The notes beneath the pieces were generated by a model. That model searched no databases. It saw only the letters and a list, made by a program, of their open reading frames with translations, and was not told where the DNA came from. The translations under genes were made by a program, and so were the position numbers. Of a stretch of 64,000 bases of DNA, positions 32,969-42,012 are shown in pieces (within the stretch, counting starts at the first letter, position 1; the number at the start of each line of letters is the position of its first letter). The stretch covers positions 2,108,001 to 2,172,000 of the forward strand of contig NZ_RKHQ01000001.1 in NCBI RefSeq assembly GCF_003751805.1, in the 5' to 3' direction. Source of the DNA: Salana multivorans (lineage in GTDB: Bacteria > Actinomycetota > Actinomycetes > Actinomycetales > Beutenbergiaceae).

Positions 32969-34249
32969 ATGGAACGCAAGTTGCCAGTCGCGTTCGGCGG
33001 GCTTGCTCTCGTGGCAGCCCTCGCTCTCGCCGCCTGCGGTGGCGGCACGGGTGGTTCGGGCAGCTCGGGCAGCAGTGGCGGGGACGCCACGGGCTCCGAC
33101 GGTGGTGGCGGCGGGAAGACGACGCTGCTCGCCTGGCACGGCTACACGGAGGCCGACGGCAAGGTCCTGGACAAGATCGTCGCCGCCTTCAACGAGTCCC
33201 AGGACGCCTGCGAGGTGAAGGCCGAGGCCATCGCCTGGGCCTCGATCACGGAGAAGCTCATCACGAGCCTCGGCGCCGGCAACGGCCCGAACCTCGTGGT
33301 CCAGGGCCCCGACACGGGCCTCGGGTACGTCAACCAGGGCGCCTTCCTCGACGTCCAGGACTACTACGACGACCCGGAGACCTACACGAGCGTCCCGGCC
33401 CTGTTCCCGAACCTCGCGGAGGCCGTGACCTGGGACGGCAAGACGTACGGCATCCCGATGGGCACCGCCGCCTACGCGATGTACTACAACAAGGACCTGT
33501 GGGCGGCCGCCGGCCTGACCGACGCCGACGTCCCGACCACGATCGACGAGATGCTCGACGTCGCGAAGAAGATGACGAACGGGGAGAACTACGGCATCGC
33601 CGCCCCGGACAAGGACCCGATCTTCCTCGCCACGATCCTGCACTCCGGCGGCGGCGACTTCATCACGGACGGCGAGGCGTTCATCGACTCGCCCGAGAAC
33701 GTCGCGACGCTCGAGAAGTGGCAGAAGGCGTTCGTCGAGGACAAGGTCAGTCCGACGGGCATGGACCAGACCGCCGCCATGGAGCTGTTCGGCTCCGGCC
33801 GCGCGGGCATGATCCTCAACGGCCCCTGGCAGATCACCTCCGCCGAGAGCTTCGGCATCGACGCCGACGTCTTCGGCTGGCCGGCCACCTGGGTCGCCGG
33901 CGTCCTCAACTACTGGTGGTCGACGAGCATGAACGACACCGACGAGGAGAAGGCGTGCGTCTACGCCTTCGGTGACTTCTGGAACAGCCGCGACATGCAG
34001 GTCGTCTGGCAGGACTCGTTCTACCCGCCGAACCGCAGCGACATCACGCCGGAGGAGTTCACCGACTCCCGGATCGCGACGCTCGCGGAGTTCTCGCAGT
34101 ACGCCCACTACTACCTCTCGGGCGTCCAGCAGAACTTCAACGACATCTCGAGCACGACCAACGCGATGATGGAGCAGATCTCCCAGGGCGGGAACGTCGC
34201 CGACCTCGTCGCATCGACGCAGTCCAAGGTCGAGGGTTACCTCAAGTGA
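32969..34249 (+). CDS. Lipoprotein sugar-binding protein (CUT1 type), arabinan locus
   Basis: A 426-residue secreted lipoprotein. The signal peptide ends in L-A-A-C with Cys23, and a Gly/Ser-rich linker runs to about residue 49. A MalE-like domain follows, beginning KTTLLAWHGYTEADGK, with G-I-P-M-G-T-A-A-Y-A-M-Y-Y-N-K-D-L and the A-M-E-L-F-G-S-G-R-A-G-M-I-L-N-G-P-W stretch typical of oligosaccharide-binding proteins. The ATG at 32969 has AAGGAGG directly upstream. It heads an operon with two permeases and arabinose-releasing enzymes, so arabino-oligosaccharides are the likely ligand. A perfect 17-bp stem-loop follows the stop. Confidence 0.93.
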   Translation: MERKLPVAFGGLALVAALALAACGGGTGGSGSSGSSGGDATGSDGGGGGKTTLLAWHGYTEADGKVLDKIVAAFNESQDACEVKAEAIAWASITEKLITSLGAGNGPNLVVQGPDTGLGYVNQGAFLDVQDYYDDPETYTSVPALFPNLAEAVTWDGKTYGIPMGTAAYAMYYNKDLWAAAGLTDADVPTTIDEMLDVAKKMTNGENYGIAAPDKDPIFLATILHSGGGDFITDGEAFIDSPENVATLEKWQKAFVEDKVSPTGMDQTAAMELFGSGRAGMILNGPWQITSAESFGIDADVFGWPATWVAGVLNYWWSTSMNDTDEEKACVYAFGDFWNSRDMQVVWQDSFYPPNRSDITPEEFTDSRIATLAEFSQYAHYYLSGVQQNFNDISSTTNAMMEQISQGGNVADLVASTQSKVEGYLK

Positions 34250-34255
34250 CGCCGC

Positions 34256-34293
34256 GTCCCCCGCGGGGCCGGGCCACCGGCCCCGCGGGGGAC
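34256..34293 (+). terminator. Strong stem-loop between binding-protein and permease genes
   Basis: GTCCCCCGCGGGGCCGG (34256-34272) and its exact complement at 34277-34293 make a 17-bp stem with a 4-base loop. The permease ribosome-binding site follows at once. This is the layout expected for keeping the binding-protein message more abundant than the permease message. Confidence 0.8.
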
Positions 34294-34312
34294 ACCTCGG
34301 AGGTGACATGAC

Positions 34313-35278
34313 ATGAACGCAAAGCTCGCCTATCGCGCGCCGCGGATGATCGGGGGCAAGGGCGCCCAGGACCCGCGCACCCTGTCGGCCGGCAGCCGCC
34401 GGATGCGCCGACGCCGCAACCTCCTGGGCTACCTGTTCTCGGGCCCGGCGCTGGTCATCCTCGGCATCTTCGTCTTCTACCCGACGTTCTACGCCCTCGC
34501 CATCTCGTTCACCGACTCCTCCGGCCTGAACGCCCCGAGCTTCATCGGCGCGGAGAACTACGTGCGGGCGTTCACCGAGGAGGACTCGCTCAAGGCCCTG
34601 GCGAACACGGTGGTCTACGCGGTGTCGTACGCGCCGCTCGTCATCATCGTCGCGCTGGCGGTCGCGCTCCTGCTCAACCGGAGCGACCTGTGGCTGCGCA
34701 GCCTCATGCGCACCGTCATCTTCGTCCCGTTCATCATCTCGATGGCGGTGGCGGCGCTGGCGTGGAGCTTCATCATCGACGCGCGCACCGGCCTCCTGCC
34801 GTACTGGTTCTCCCGGCTGGGCATCGACCTGCCGGACATCCTGGCGAGCACGACGTGGGCGATGCCCGCCGTCATCTTCGTCGCCGTGTGGAAGAACTTC
34901 GGCTACTTCATGGTGATCTTCCTCGCCGGCCTGCAGAACATCCCGCGGGACCTGTACGAGGCGGCGGCGCTCGACGGGGCGAACGCGTGGCGCCGGTTGC
35001 TGGCCGTCACCCTCCCGGGGCTGCGCCCGACCATGACCTACGTCGTCATCCTGGCCGCCAACGGCGCCTTCCAGGCCTTCGACCAGATCTACGTCATGAC
35101 CGGCGGCGGCCCGCTGCGCTCGACCGAGACGATCGTGTACCGCGTCTACATCGAGGGCTTCGCCAACTTCCGTCAGGGCTACGCCTCGGCGCTCTCGTTC
35201 ATCCTCATGGGGATCACGATGATCATCGGCATCGTCCAGCTCATCGTGAGCCGTCGCCAGGAGAGGGACCTCGCATGA
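34313..35278 (+). CDS. Sugar ABC transporter permease, MalF type (arabinan locus)
   Basis: A 321-residue membrane protein. A basic N-terminus (R-R-M-R-R-R-R-N) precedes six hydrophobic segments, the first at about residue 38. The EAA loop is EAAALDGANAWRRLLAVTLP near residue 220. The ATG at 34313 follows GGAGGTGACATGAC; an ATG five bases earlier is closed by an immediate stop. Its stop overlaps the next start (ATGA), so translation of the two permeases is coupled. With its partner it should form the channel for the binding protein encoded upstream. Confidence 0.93.
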   Translation: MNAKLAYRAPRMIGGKGAQDPRTLSAGSRRMRRRRNLLGYLFSGPALVILGIFVFYPTFYALAISFTDSSGLNAPSFIGAENYVRAFTEEDSLKALANTVVYAVSYAPLVIIVALAVALLLNRSDLWLRSLMRTVIFVPFIISMAVAALAWSFIIDARTGLLPYWFSRLGIDLPDILASTTWAMPAVIFVAVWKNFGYFMVIFLAGLQNIPRDLYEAAALDGANAWRRLLAVTLPGLRPTMTYVVILAANGAFQAFDQIYVMTGGGPLRSTETIVYRVYIEGFANFRQGYASALSFILMGITMIIGIVQLIVSRRQERDLA

Positions 35279-36174
35279 CCGCGACACCCGTCCACACGCT
35301 CCCGACCGCACCCGGCGGCTCGAGCCGCGACGCCGCCCGCCGGTTCCGGCGCCCGCCCGTCGGCCGTCTGGTGGCGATGCTCATCGGCATCGCGGCCGCG
35401 GCCCTCGCCGCGTTCCCGCTCATCGTCGTGCTGCTCACGGCGTTCACGCCGCAGTCCGAGACGCTGTCGTGGCCGCCGCAGCTCGTCCCGCAGAACTGGA
35501 CGACGGCGAACTTCCCCGAGGTCTTCGAGCGGATCCCGGTCTGGGACCAGCTCTGGAACACCGTCGCGATGTCCGTCGGGGTCACGGCCCTCTCGCTGTT
35601 CTTCGACTCCCTCGCCGCCTACGCCCTCGCGTGCATCCCGTTCCGCGGTCGCGGCTGGCTGCTCGGCGTCCTCATCGCGACGATGATGATCCCGTTCCAG
35701 TCGCTGCTCATCCCGCTGTACAAGATGCTGAGCGAGCTCGGCTGGATCGGCACCCTCGTCGGCCTCATCGTCCCGCGCGCCGCCGACGTAGCCGGCATCT
35801 TCCTGCTGCGCCAGTTCTTCATCTCGATCCCGCGCGACCTCGACAGCGCGGCCCGGATCGACGGCGCGTCGGAGTTCCGGATCTACTGGAACATCATCCT
35901 GCCCAACGCGACGGCCGGCCTGCTCACGCTCGGCCTGTTCAACTTCATCGGCAACTGGAACGACATGCTCTGGCCGATGGTCATGACCAACTCCGCCAGC
36001 GACCGCACCCTCACCGCCGGGCTCGCCCTGCTCAACGGCAGCGCCCAGGGCGTCGTGCCCTACGGCGTGACCATGGCCGGCTCGCTCATCTCGGTGCTGC
36101 CGCTCATCGTCATCTTCGCGATCGTCCAGAAGCGGTTCATCGAGGGCGTCGCCAGCACCGGGATCAAGGGATAA
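35275..36174 (+). CDS. Sugar ABC transporter permease, MalG type (arabinan locus)
   Basis: A 299-residue membrane protein with six hydrophobic segments from about residue 31. The loop DSAARIDGASEFRIYWNIILP docks the ATPase. The C-terminus is FIEGVASTGIKG, the usual MalG-type end. The ATG overlaps the stop of the first permease by four bases. The next gene, a GH93-like protein, starts 13 bases after its stop. No ATP-binding subunit gene is present in this operon. Confidence 0.93.
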   Translation: MTATPVHTLPTAPGGSSRDAARRFRRPPVGRLVAMLIGIAAAALAAFPLIVVLLTAFTPQSETLSWPPQLVPQNWTTANFPEVFERIPVWDQLWNTVAMSVGVTALSLFFDSLAAYALACIPFRGRGWLLGVLIATMMIPFQSLLIPLYKMLSELGWIGTLVGLIVPRAADVAGIFLLRQFFISIPRDLDSAARIDGASEFRIYWNIILPNATAGLLTLGLFNFIGNWNDMLWPMVMTNSASDRTLTAGLALLNGSAQGVVPYGVTMAGSLISVLPLIVIFAIVQKRFIEGVASTGIKG

Positions 36175-36187
36175 CAAGGGATCAACC

Positions 36188-37342
36188 ATGCGCGTCTCTC
36201 CGCTCGGCACCGCCGTCGTCCACCGTGGCGCGGTCGGCGAGGCCGGCTCGATGTACACCCGCCTGCTCGCCGGACGGCCGGACGGCCCCCTCGCCGGGGC
36301 CATGTTCCTGACGTGGGAGCGCCGCCTCGGCGTCGCCGACCCCGGCGGGCCCACCTTCCCGATCTGTCGCAGCGACGACGGCGGCCGGACCTGGACCGAG
36401 ATCGCCGCAGTCGCCGACGTCGCGCGCGGTGCCGGCAACCGTTACCAGCCGACCCTGCTGGAGCTGCCGAGCGACGTCGCGCACCTGCGCCGGGGCGACC
36501 TGCTGCTGGCGGGCAACGCGATCCCGGCCGACGGCGCGTTCACCTGCCTCGTGCTGTACTCCTCGACGGACGGCGGTCACACCTGGACCTTCGAGTCCGT
36601 CATCGACGAGGGCGGCCCGTCGGTCTACGACAACCGGTCCGACTCGACGACGACGGCCATCTGGGAGCCCGACCTCGACGTCGTCGACGGCGCCCTCGTC
36701 TGCTGCTACGCGGACGAGCGGCGCAAGCCCGACGGCATGCTCCAGACGATCGAGCGGCGCACGACGACCGACCTGCGGACGTGGTCGGACCGCGAGCTGG
36801 TCAGTGGCATCTCGAACCGCTACCTGCGGCCGGGGATGTTCGTCGGCACGGGTGAGATGCCGGACGGCCGACGCCGCGCCGTCATCGAGATCGTCGGCCC
36901 GCGCGACGTCCCGATCCATCTCCTGGAGTCCGCCGACGGGCGCTCGTGGGGCGACCCGGCGGACCTCGGCCGGCTGCTCGTCGCCGACGACGGGGTCGCG
37001 CTCTCCGGGACCCCGACGATCTCCTGGCGCGAGCTGCCGGACGGGCGCGTCCTCCTCGTCGCGCTCGGGCGGCACTCGATGCGCGACGGACGCGAGGGCA
37101 ACCGCGCCCTCGCCTCGCTCGACCTCGGCGAGACCTGGACGTCGTTCGAGCTGCCGACGCCGGCGACCCGCGCGATCCACGGCGACGCCTCCGGCTACAG
37201 CCAGACGATCCGGTGGAACGACGCGGGGGAGCTCGTCCAGGCGACGAGCGTGCGCAACGCGATCGGCTCCCACGACGTCGTCGTGACGCGGGCGACGTTC
37301 GACGTCGACGCCACCGACCCGATCCCGGCGGGCGACCGATGA
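36188..37342 (+). CDS. Asp-box beta-propeller hydrolase, GH93-like exo-arabinanase candidate
   Basis: A 384-residue protein of the sialidase-like six-bladed propeller type. Asp boxes are visible at 62-69 (S-D-D-G-G-R-T-W) and 126-133 (S-T-D-G-G-H-T-W), with a degenerate one near the end (L-D-L-G-E-T-W). The stretch I-W-E-P-D-L-D-V-V-D-G-A-L-V-C-C-Y-A-D-E-R (158-178) resembles the W-E-P-F...Y-Y-S-D-Q-R region of GH93 exo-1,5-alpha-L-arabinanases. No sialidase F/Y-R-I-P motif is present, so GH33 is unlikely. Its coupling to an importer and two GH51 genes supports an arabinan role. There is no signal peptide. An unassigned propeller family is the alternative. Confidence 0.72.
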   Translation: MRVSPLGTAVVHRGAVGEAGSMYTRLLAGRPDGPLAGAMFLTWERRLGVADPGGPTFPICRSDDGGRTWTEIAAVADVARGAGNRYQPTLLELPSDVAHLRRGDLLLAGNAIPADGAFTCLVLYSSTDGGHTWTFESVIDEGGPSVYDNRSDSTTTAIWEPDLDVVDGALVCCYADERRKPDGMLQTIERRTTTDLRTWSDRELVSGISNRYLRPGMFVGTGEMPDGRRRAVIEIVGPRDVPIHLLESADGRSWGDPADLGRLLVADDGVALSGTPTISWRELPDGRVLLVALGRHSMRDGREGNRALASLDLGETWTSFELPTPATRAIHGDASGYSQTIRWNDAGELVQATSVRNAIGSHDVVVTRATFDVDATDPIPAGDR

Positions 37343-38439
37343 GGCAGCGCTGGAGCGAGGCCGAGGCCTGGCGGTGGTACGGCGAGCGCCCGTGGATCAC
37401 GGGCTGCAACTTCATCCCGAGCGGCTCGACGCACGGCTCGCTGTGGCTCCTCCAGGAGCACGGGCACGCCGAGGCGTTCCGCGACGCCGCGCGGGAGATC
37501 GCCCTCGCCTCGTGGCTCGGCCTCAACAGCATCCGGTTCTACCTGCCGTTCGAGGTGTGGCAGCACCAGCGCGACGCGTTCTTCGCCCACCTCGACGAGC
37601 TGCTGGCGCTGCTGGACCGGTACGGGATGACGATGATGCCGGTCCTGTTCAACGACTGCACCGTGCCGAGGGACCGCTGGGCCCCGGCGCGGCTCGGCGT
37701 CCAGCCCGAGCCCGTCCCCGGCTACTTCGGGGGCGCGCCCGGCGGCGCGTTCGACGAGGACGTCCAGGGCGGCGACGTCGTCGGCTACCTCCCGTTCGAC
37801 GAGCCGGGCTCGTCCGTGCTCATGCGCGAGTTCGTCGACTCCCTCGCCACCCGGTACGGCGAGGACGAGCGCGTCCTCATGTGGAACGTCTGGAACGAGA
37901 TCGGCAACTCCCACCGCGGCGACCGCTCGCTCGCGATGATGCGCGAGGTCTTCTCCTGGCTGCGCGAGGCCGACGTCGCCCAGCCGCTCACCGCGGAGGT
38001 GTGGGGCGGCGGTGCGCCGTCGCCGCTCGCCTGGGTGCACCACCCGACGACGCTGCCGGAGGTCGAGCACCGCGCCATGGAGCTCTCGGACATCGTGACG
38101 TTCCACTACTACGGCGACTACTGGCACGCGAAGCAGCTCATCGGCTACCTGCGCGGCTTCGGTCGCCCGCTCGTCAACACCGAGTGGATGCACCGCCCCT
38201 ACGGCAGCCTCATCGAGACCCACCTGCCGCTGTGGAAGCGCGAGGACATCGGCAGCTACTTCTTCGGCCTGGTCAACGGCAAGCCCCAGCTCCACCACGT
38301 CTGGGAGTTCATCAAGGACCTGCCCAACGTCGACACCAGCCCGTGGATGCACGACGTCGTCCACGCCGACTTCACCCCCTACGACCCCGACGAGATCGCC
38401 GTGCTGCGCGCGTGCAACCGTGAGGAGCCCCTTCGATGA
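37339..38439 (+). CDS. Clan GH-A (GH5-like) glycoside hydrolase
   Basis: A 366-residue single-domain TIM-barrel enzyme without signal peptide. The clan GH-A features are the acid/base Glu187 in M-W-N-V-W-N-E-I-G-N and the nucleophile Glu282 in L-V-N-T-E-W-M-H-R. I-T-G-C-N-F-I-P-S-G-S-T at the start and S-I-R-F-Y-L-P-F-E-V-W on an early strand are also visible. It is often annotated cellulase- or xylanase-like, but the cytoplasmic location and arabinan neighbours argue for an exo-acting enzyme on imported oligosaccharides. Its start overlaps the stop of the previous gene (ATGA) and its stop overlaps the GH51 start. The family number within clan A is not certain. Confidence 0.82.
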   Translation: MRQRWSEAEAWRWYGERPWITGCNFIPSGSTHGSLWLLQEHGHAEAFRDAAREIALASWLGLNSIRFYLPFEVWQHQRDAFFAHLDELLALLDRYGMTMMPVLFNDCTVPRDRWAPARLGVQPEPVPGYFGGAPGGAFDEDVQGGDVVGYLPFDEPGSSVLMREFVDSLATRYGEDERVLMWNVWNEIGNSHRGDRSLAMMREVFSWLREADVAQPLTAEVWGGGAPSPLAWVHHPTTLPEVEHRAMELSDIVTFHYYGDYWHAKQLIGYLRGFGRPLVNTEWMHRPYGSLIETHLPLWKREDIGSYFFGLVNGKPQLHHVWEFIKDLPNVDTSPWMHDVVHADFTPYDPDEIAVLRACNREEPLR

Positions 38440-40748
38440 CGGCCCAGTCCACCGAGCCCAGCGCGGCCCCGCGCACGCCCACCGTCGTCGAGCTGCGCGT
38501 CGACGACCTCGGCGAACCCGTCGACGCGCGCCTGTTCTCGCAGTTCTTCGAGCACATGGCGACGGCGACGGTCGGCGGGATCAGCGCCGAGCTGCTGGCG
38601 AACCCCACGCTCGCCGCCGACTCGGGCCTGAGCCCCGCCCAGGTCGAGCTGCTGCACCGGAACGAGGCGACGGTCCGCGCGTGGCGCCGGGGCGACGACG
38701 GCCCGATGCGCGAGCGGTGGAGCGGCGCCCCCCTGCAGGGCGGGTTCCCGGCGACGCTGGTCGAGGAGGTGCACGTCGGCGTTCCGCTCGGCTGGGCGCC
38801 GCTCGGCTGGGAGGCGCGCGCCGTGCGGAGCTGCCCGGGTCGGATCGGCGACGGCGTGCGCGTCCCCGGCCGCGCGGGCCTGGCTACCGCCGAGGCCGCC
38901 GGGACCGACGGGACCGCCGGCTCCCTCGCGCAGCTCGATGACGTCCCCGGCCTGCGCCAGGGCGTCCGCCTGCCGACCCACCGGTGCCGCAGCGTCGAGG
39001 TGTCGCTCGTCGCGCGACCCGTCGCCGGGGCGGGCGTCGTCGAGGTGCTGCTGCGGCGTCGCGAGCCGCGGGTCGGCGAGGACGGCGGGCTCGCCGGCGT
39101 CGCCGGTCGGGTCGGCGACGTGCTCGCCCGCTCCCGCGTCGCCGTCGACGACGCCGCGTGGCACCTGACCCGGCACACCCTCGACCTGCCGGACGGCGCC
39201 GAGGTCGAGCCGACCGAGCTGGTCGACCTCTGCGTCCGCTGGCTGCCGGACGCCGCGGCTGACGGCGCGGGGGCGGCCGGCGCCCCCGGCGCGGGTGTCG
39301 CGCCCGACCTCGTCGTCGACCGCATCAGCGCGATGCCGGCCGACCACGTCGAGGGGTTCGACCCGGAGATCGTCGACCTCGCCCGCGGCGCGCGGATCGC
39401 CGAGCTGCGCTGGCCCGGCGGCAACTTCGTCTCCCACTACCACTGGCGCGACGGCGTCGGCCCGCGCGAGCTGCGGCCCACCCGGGGCAACCCGGCCTGG
39501 GGCGGCCTGGAGCAGAACGAGATCGGCACCGACGAGTTCCTCCGCCTGTGCGAGCTCATCGGCGTCGCCCCGCACATCACGGTCAACTCCGGGACCGGCA
39601 GCTCGACCGAGGCGGCCGAGTGGGTCGAGTACTGCAACGGCGGCGTCGACACCCCGATGGGCGCGCTGCGCGCCCGGAACGGCCACCCCGAGCCGTACGG
39701 CGTCCTGGTCTGGGAGGTCGGCAACGAGAACTTCGGCACCTGGCAGGGCGGGTACGTCGGCTCGGAGGAGAACGCGCGCCGGTTCGCCGAGTTCGCGCCG
39801 GCCATGCGGGCGGCCAGCCCGGTCCCGATCGAGGTCCAGGCGTGCGGGAGCTGGTTCGACCTGGTCCCGCCGAGCGCGGCCCTCGACATCTCCGTCGCCG
39901 ACGGGCGGTGGCACGACGAGCTGGTCCGGCAGGCGCCCGACGAGGTCGACGTCGTCTCGCTCCACGCGCTGCCCGTCAACGACGAGCACGTCGACGGAGT
40001 CGACGAGGACGAGGTGCACGGCGCCCTCATGGCGAACGTCGTGACGACCGAGCGGCGGTTCTTCCCCGAGCTGCTGGCCCGGCTCGACGCGAGCGGGCGT
40101 CGTCCCGACCTCCCGCCGATCCGGCTCAGCGTCACCGAGTGGGGCCCCGTCGGAGCCCGGCGCGACCGCGTGCGGTGCGAGAACGCCGGCGGCGGCCTGT
40201 GGGGTCTCGACTTCCTCGCCATGCTCACGAGGTTCGGCTCGCGGATCGCCATGGCGTCGCCGAACGGGTTCCTGCACGGCGGCTCGATCAAGAAGGGCGC
40301 CGGCGTCGTCTACACGGACGCCGTCTTCGAGGTGACGAGGGAGATGGCCTCGCTCGTCGGGCACCGGCCCGTCGCGCTGGAGGTCACCGGACCGACCTAC
40401 GACGTCGAGCACCCGCCGGACCTCGGGCTCCCGGAGACCGGCGTCCCGACCGTCGGCGTCAGCGCGTTCACCGACGGGGACGACCTCACCCTCCTGCTCG
40501 TCAGCCGGCGGCGCAGCGGCGGGGACGACGTCGAGATCGCCCTGCCCGACGGCTGGCGCGGCGGACAGGTCCGGGCGCGCCGGTGGACCCTCGACCGCAT
40601 CGGGACGACGGCATGCCCGGCCGACCCGACGCCGGTAGTTTGGACCGACATCTCCGTGCCCACCGGGCCGCGCGGTCTCGCGATCGAGACGCCGGCGCGC
40701 AGCGCGGTGTGGATCACGGTGGCGGGAGGGGTGCGTGAGGACGAGTGA
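38436..40748 (+). CDS. GH51 alpha-L-arabinofuranosidase, long divergent form
   Basis: A 770-residue protein, longer than the roughly 500 residues of classical GH51. LFSQFFEHMATATVGGISAE marks the start of the catalytic region. The barrel resumes at L-R-W-P-G-G-N-F-V-S-H-Y-H-W-R-D-G-V-G-P after an inserted beta region (about 85-290). The acid/base is Glu431 in V-G-N-E-N-F-G and the nucleophile Glu568 in V-T-E-W-G. A C-terminal jelly-roll follows. The insertion probably contains a carbohydrate-binding-like beta-sandwich. The gene is translationally coupled to its upstream neighbour. The coding part spanning the insertion carries many Ala/Gly-rich segments. No signal peptide is seen, so it is cytoplasmic. 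Confidence 0.85.
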   Translation: MTAQSTEPSAAPRTPTVVELRVDDLGEPVDARLFSQFFEHMATATVGGISAELLANPTLAADSGLSPAQVELLHRNEATVRAWRRGDDGPMRERWSGAPLQGGFPATLVEEVHVGVPLGWAPLGWEARAVRSCPGRIGDGVRVPGRAGLATAEAAGTDGTAGSLAQLDDVPGLRQGVRLPTHRCRSVEVSLVARPVAGAGVVEVLLRRREPRVGEDGGLAGVAGRVGDVLARSRVAVDDAAWHLTRHTLDLPDGAEVEPTELVDLCVRWLPDAAADGAGAAGAPGAGVAPDLVVDRISAMPADHVEGFDPEIVDLARGARIAELRWPGGNFVSHYHWRDGVGPRELRPTRGNPAWGGLEQNEIGTDEFLRLCELIGVAPHITVNSGTGSSTEAAEWVEYCNGGVDTPMGALRARNGHPEPYGVLVWEVGNENFGTWQGGYVGSEENARRFAEFAPAMRAASPVPIEVQACGSWFDLVPPSAALDISVADGRWHDELVRQAPDEVDVVSLHALPVNDEHVDGVDEDEVHGALMANVVTTERRFFPELLARLDASGRRPDLPPIRLSVTEWGPVGARRDRVRCENAGGGLWGLDFLAMLTRFGSRIAMASPNGFLHGGSIKKGAGVVYTDAVFEVTREMASLVGHRPVALEVTGPTYDVEHPPDLGLPETGVPTVGVSAFTDGDDLTLLLVSRRRSGGDDVEIALPDGWRGGQVRARRWTLDRIGTTACPADPTPVVWTDISVPTGPRGLAIETPARSAVWITVAGGVREDE

Positions 40749-40820
40749 GTCCGGGCGCGGGCTGACGGGCGGCCCCGTCGTGTCCGCCGCGGCCGAGGAA
40801 CCGGGCCCCGGGAGAGCGAG

Positions 40821-41915
40821 ATGAGCCTGCGCGACGCGCGGGAGGAGGCCCCGCGCGCCGTCACGATGAGCGACGTCGCGCGGATCGCCGGCGTCTCCCT
40901 CAAGACGGTGTCGAACGTCATCAACGACTACCCGCACGTGCGCCCGACCACGAGGGCGCGCGTGACCGAGGCGATCGAGGAGCTGGGCTACCGGGTCAAT
41001 GCGACCGCGCGCAACCTGCGGCGCGGCCGGACCGGCCTCGTCGGGCTGGCGATCCCGGATCTCGGCGAGTCCTACTTCGGCGAGCTCGCGAACGCCGTCG
41101 TCGACGTCGCCGACGGGATGGGGCTCAGCGTCCTCATCGAGCCGACGCGGGCGGACGCCGCCTCGGAGCTCGAGGTGCTGACGAACGACCGCCGCTCGAT
41201 GACCGACGGGCTGCTCTTCTCCCCGCTCCTGCTCGAGGCGACCGACCTGCGCCGGGCGGTCGCGGCGTCGCCGTTCCCGATCGTGCTGCTCGGCGAGCGC
41301 GTGTTCGGCGTCGGCATCGACCACGCCGTCATGGCCAACATCGAGGGCACGCGCGCCGCGACCGCCTACCTCATCGAGCGCGGCGCGCGGCGGATCGTCG
41401 CCGCCGGGGCGCCGCCCGTCCGCGAGCCCGACCCCCGGCTGGTCGACGTCGCGGAGGACGGGCTGACCCGGGAGCTCACCACGTCGTCCGAGGCCCTGCG
41501 TCTCGAGGGGTACCGGCGGGCGCTCGCGGACGCGGGCCTCCCGTTCGACCCCGACCTCCTCCTGCCGACGGGGCCGTGGCGTCGCTCGACGGGTGCCGCC
41601 GCGCTCTCGGACGCGCTCGATGCGGACCTCGACTTCGACGGCGTCGTCGGGTTCAACGACGCGGTCGCGCTCGGCGCGCTGCACACGCTCCAGATCCGCG
41701 GGGTCGACGTCCCGGGACGGGTCCAGGTGATCGGGTTCGACGACCTCGACGAGGCCGCGTACGCCACGCCGGCCCTCACGACGGTCGCGCCCGGCCGCGT
41801 CGAGATCGCCAAGACCGCGCTCGACCTCCTCGCGCTCCGGCTCGAGGGGTCGACCGAGCCCGCCAGCCTGCGTGTCCTGCCCTTCCACATCTCCGCCCGG
41901 GACACGACCAGATGA
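40821..41915 (+). CDS. LacI-family transcriptional repressor
   Basis: A 364-residue repressor. The N-terminal helix-turn-helix is M-S-D-V-A-R-I-A-G-V-S-L-K-T-V-S-N-V-I-N (residues 16-35). A hinge follows (A-T-A-R-N-L-R-R-G-R-T), then the periplasmic-binding-protein-like effector domain with G-L-V-G-L-A-I-P-D-L and V-I-G-F-D-D-L-D-E-A near the end. An insert around residues 200-220 is longer than usual. The ATG follows GGGAGAGCGAG. Its place inside the arabinan operon makes it the best candidate for the ACAACG-type operators at 32659 and 32886, with an arabinose-containing inducer. Confidence 0.93.
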   Translation: MSLRDAREEAPRAVTMSDVARIAGVSLKTVSNVINDYPHVRPTTRARVTEAIEELGYRVNATARNLRRGRTGLVGLAIPDLGESYFGELANAVVDVADGMGLSVLIEPTRADAASELEVLTNDRRSMTDGLLFSPLLLEATDLRRAVAASPFPIVLLGERVFGVGIDHAVMANIEGTRAATAYLIERGARRIVAAGAPPVREPDPRLVDVAEDGLTRELTTSSEALRLEGYRRALADAGLPFDPDLLLPTGPWRRSTGAAALSDALDADLDFDGVVGFNDAVALGALHTLQIRGVDVPGRVQVIGFDDLDEAAYATPALTTVAPGRVEIAKTALDLLALRLEGSTEPASLRVLPFHISARDTTR

Positions 41916-41979
41916 CCACCAGCCACCACCGCTGCACCGGCCCCGCCGGCGTCAGCTGAACGACCGAGAGAACCACCTC

Positions 41980-41997
41980 CCCGGGCCCACGCCCGGG
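41980..41997 (+). terminator. Stem-loop upstream of the second GH51 gene
   Basis: CCCGGGC (41980-41986) pairs with GCCCGGG (41991-41997) around a CCAC loop, between the LacI stop and the GH51 ribosome-binding site. It could end the upstream transcript or hinder read-through. No separate promoter was recognised. Confidence 0.5.
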
Positions 41998-42012
41998 CAT
42001 GAAAGGACCGCC

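Noticed and set aside
36188-37342. GH33 sialidase
   Set aside because: Asp boxes are present, but the arginine triad motif at the N-terminus is absent and the W-E-P...Y-A-D-E-R region points to GH93-like enzymes; the neighbours are arabinose-related.
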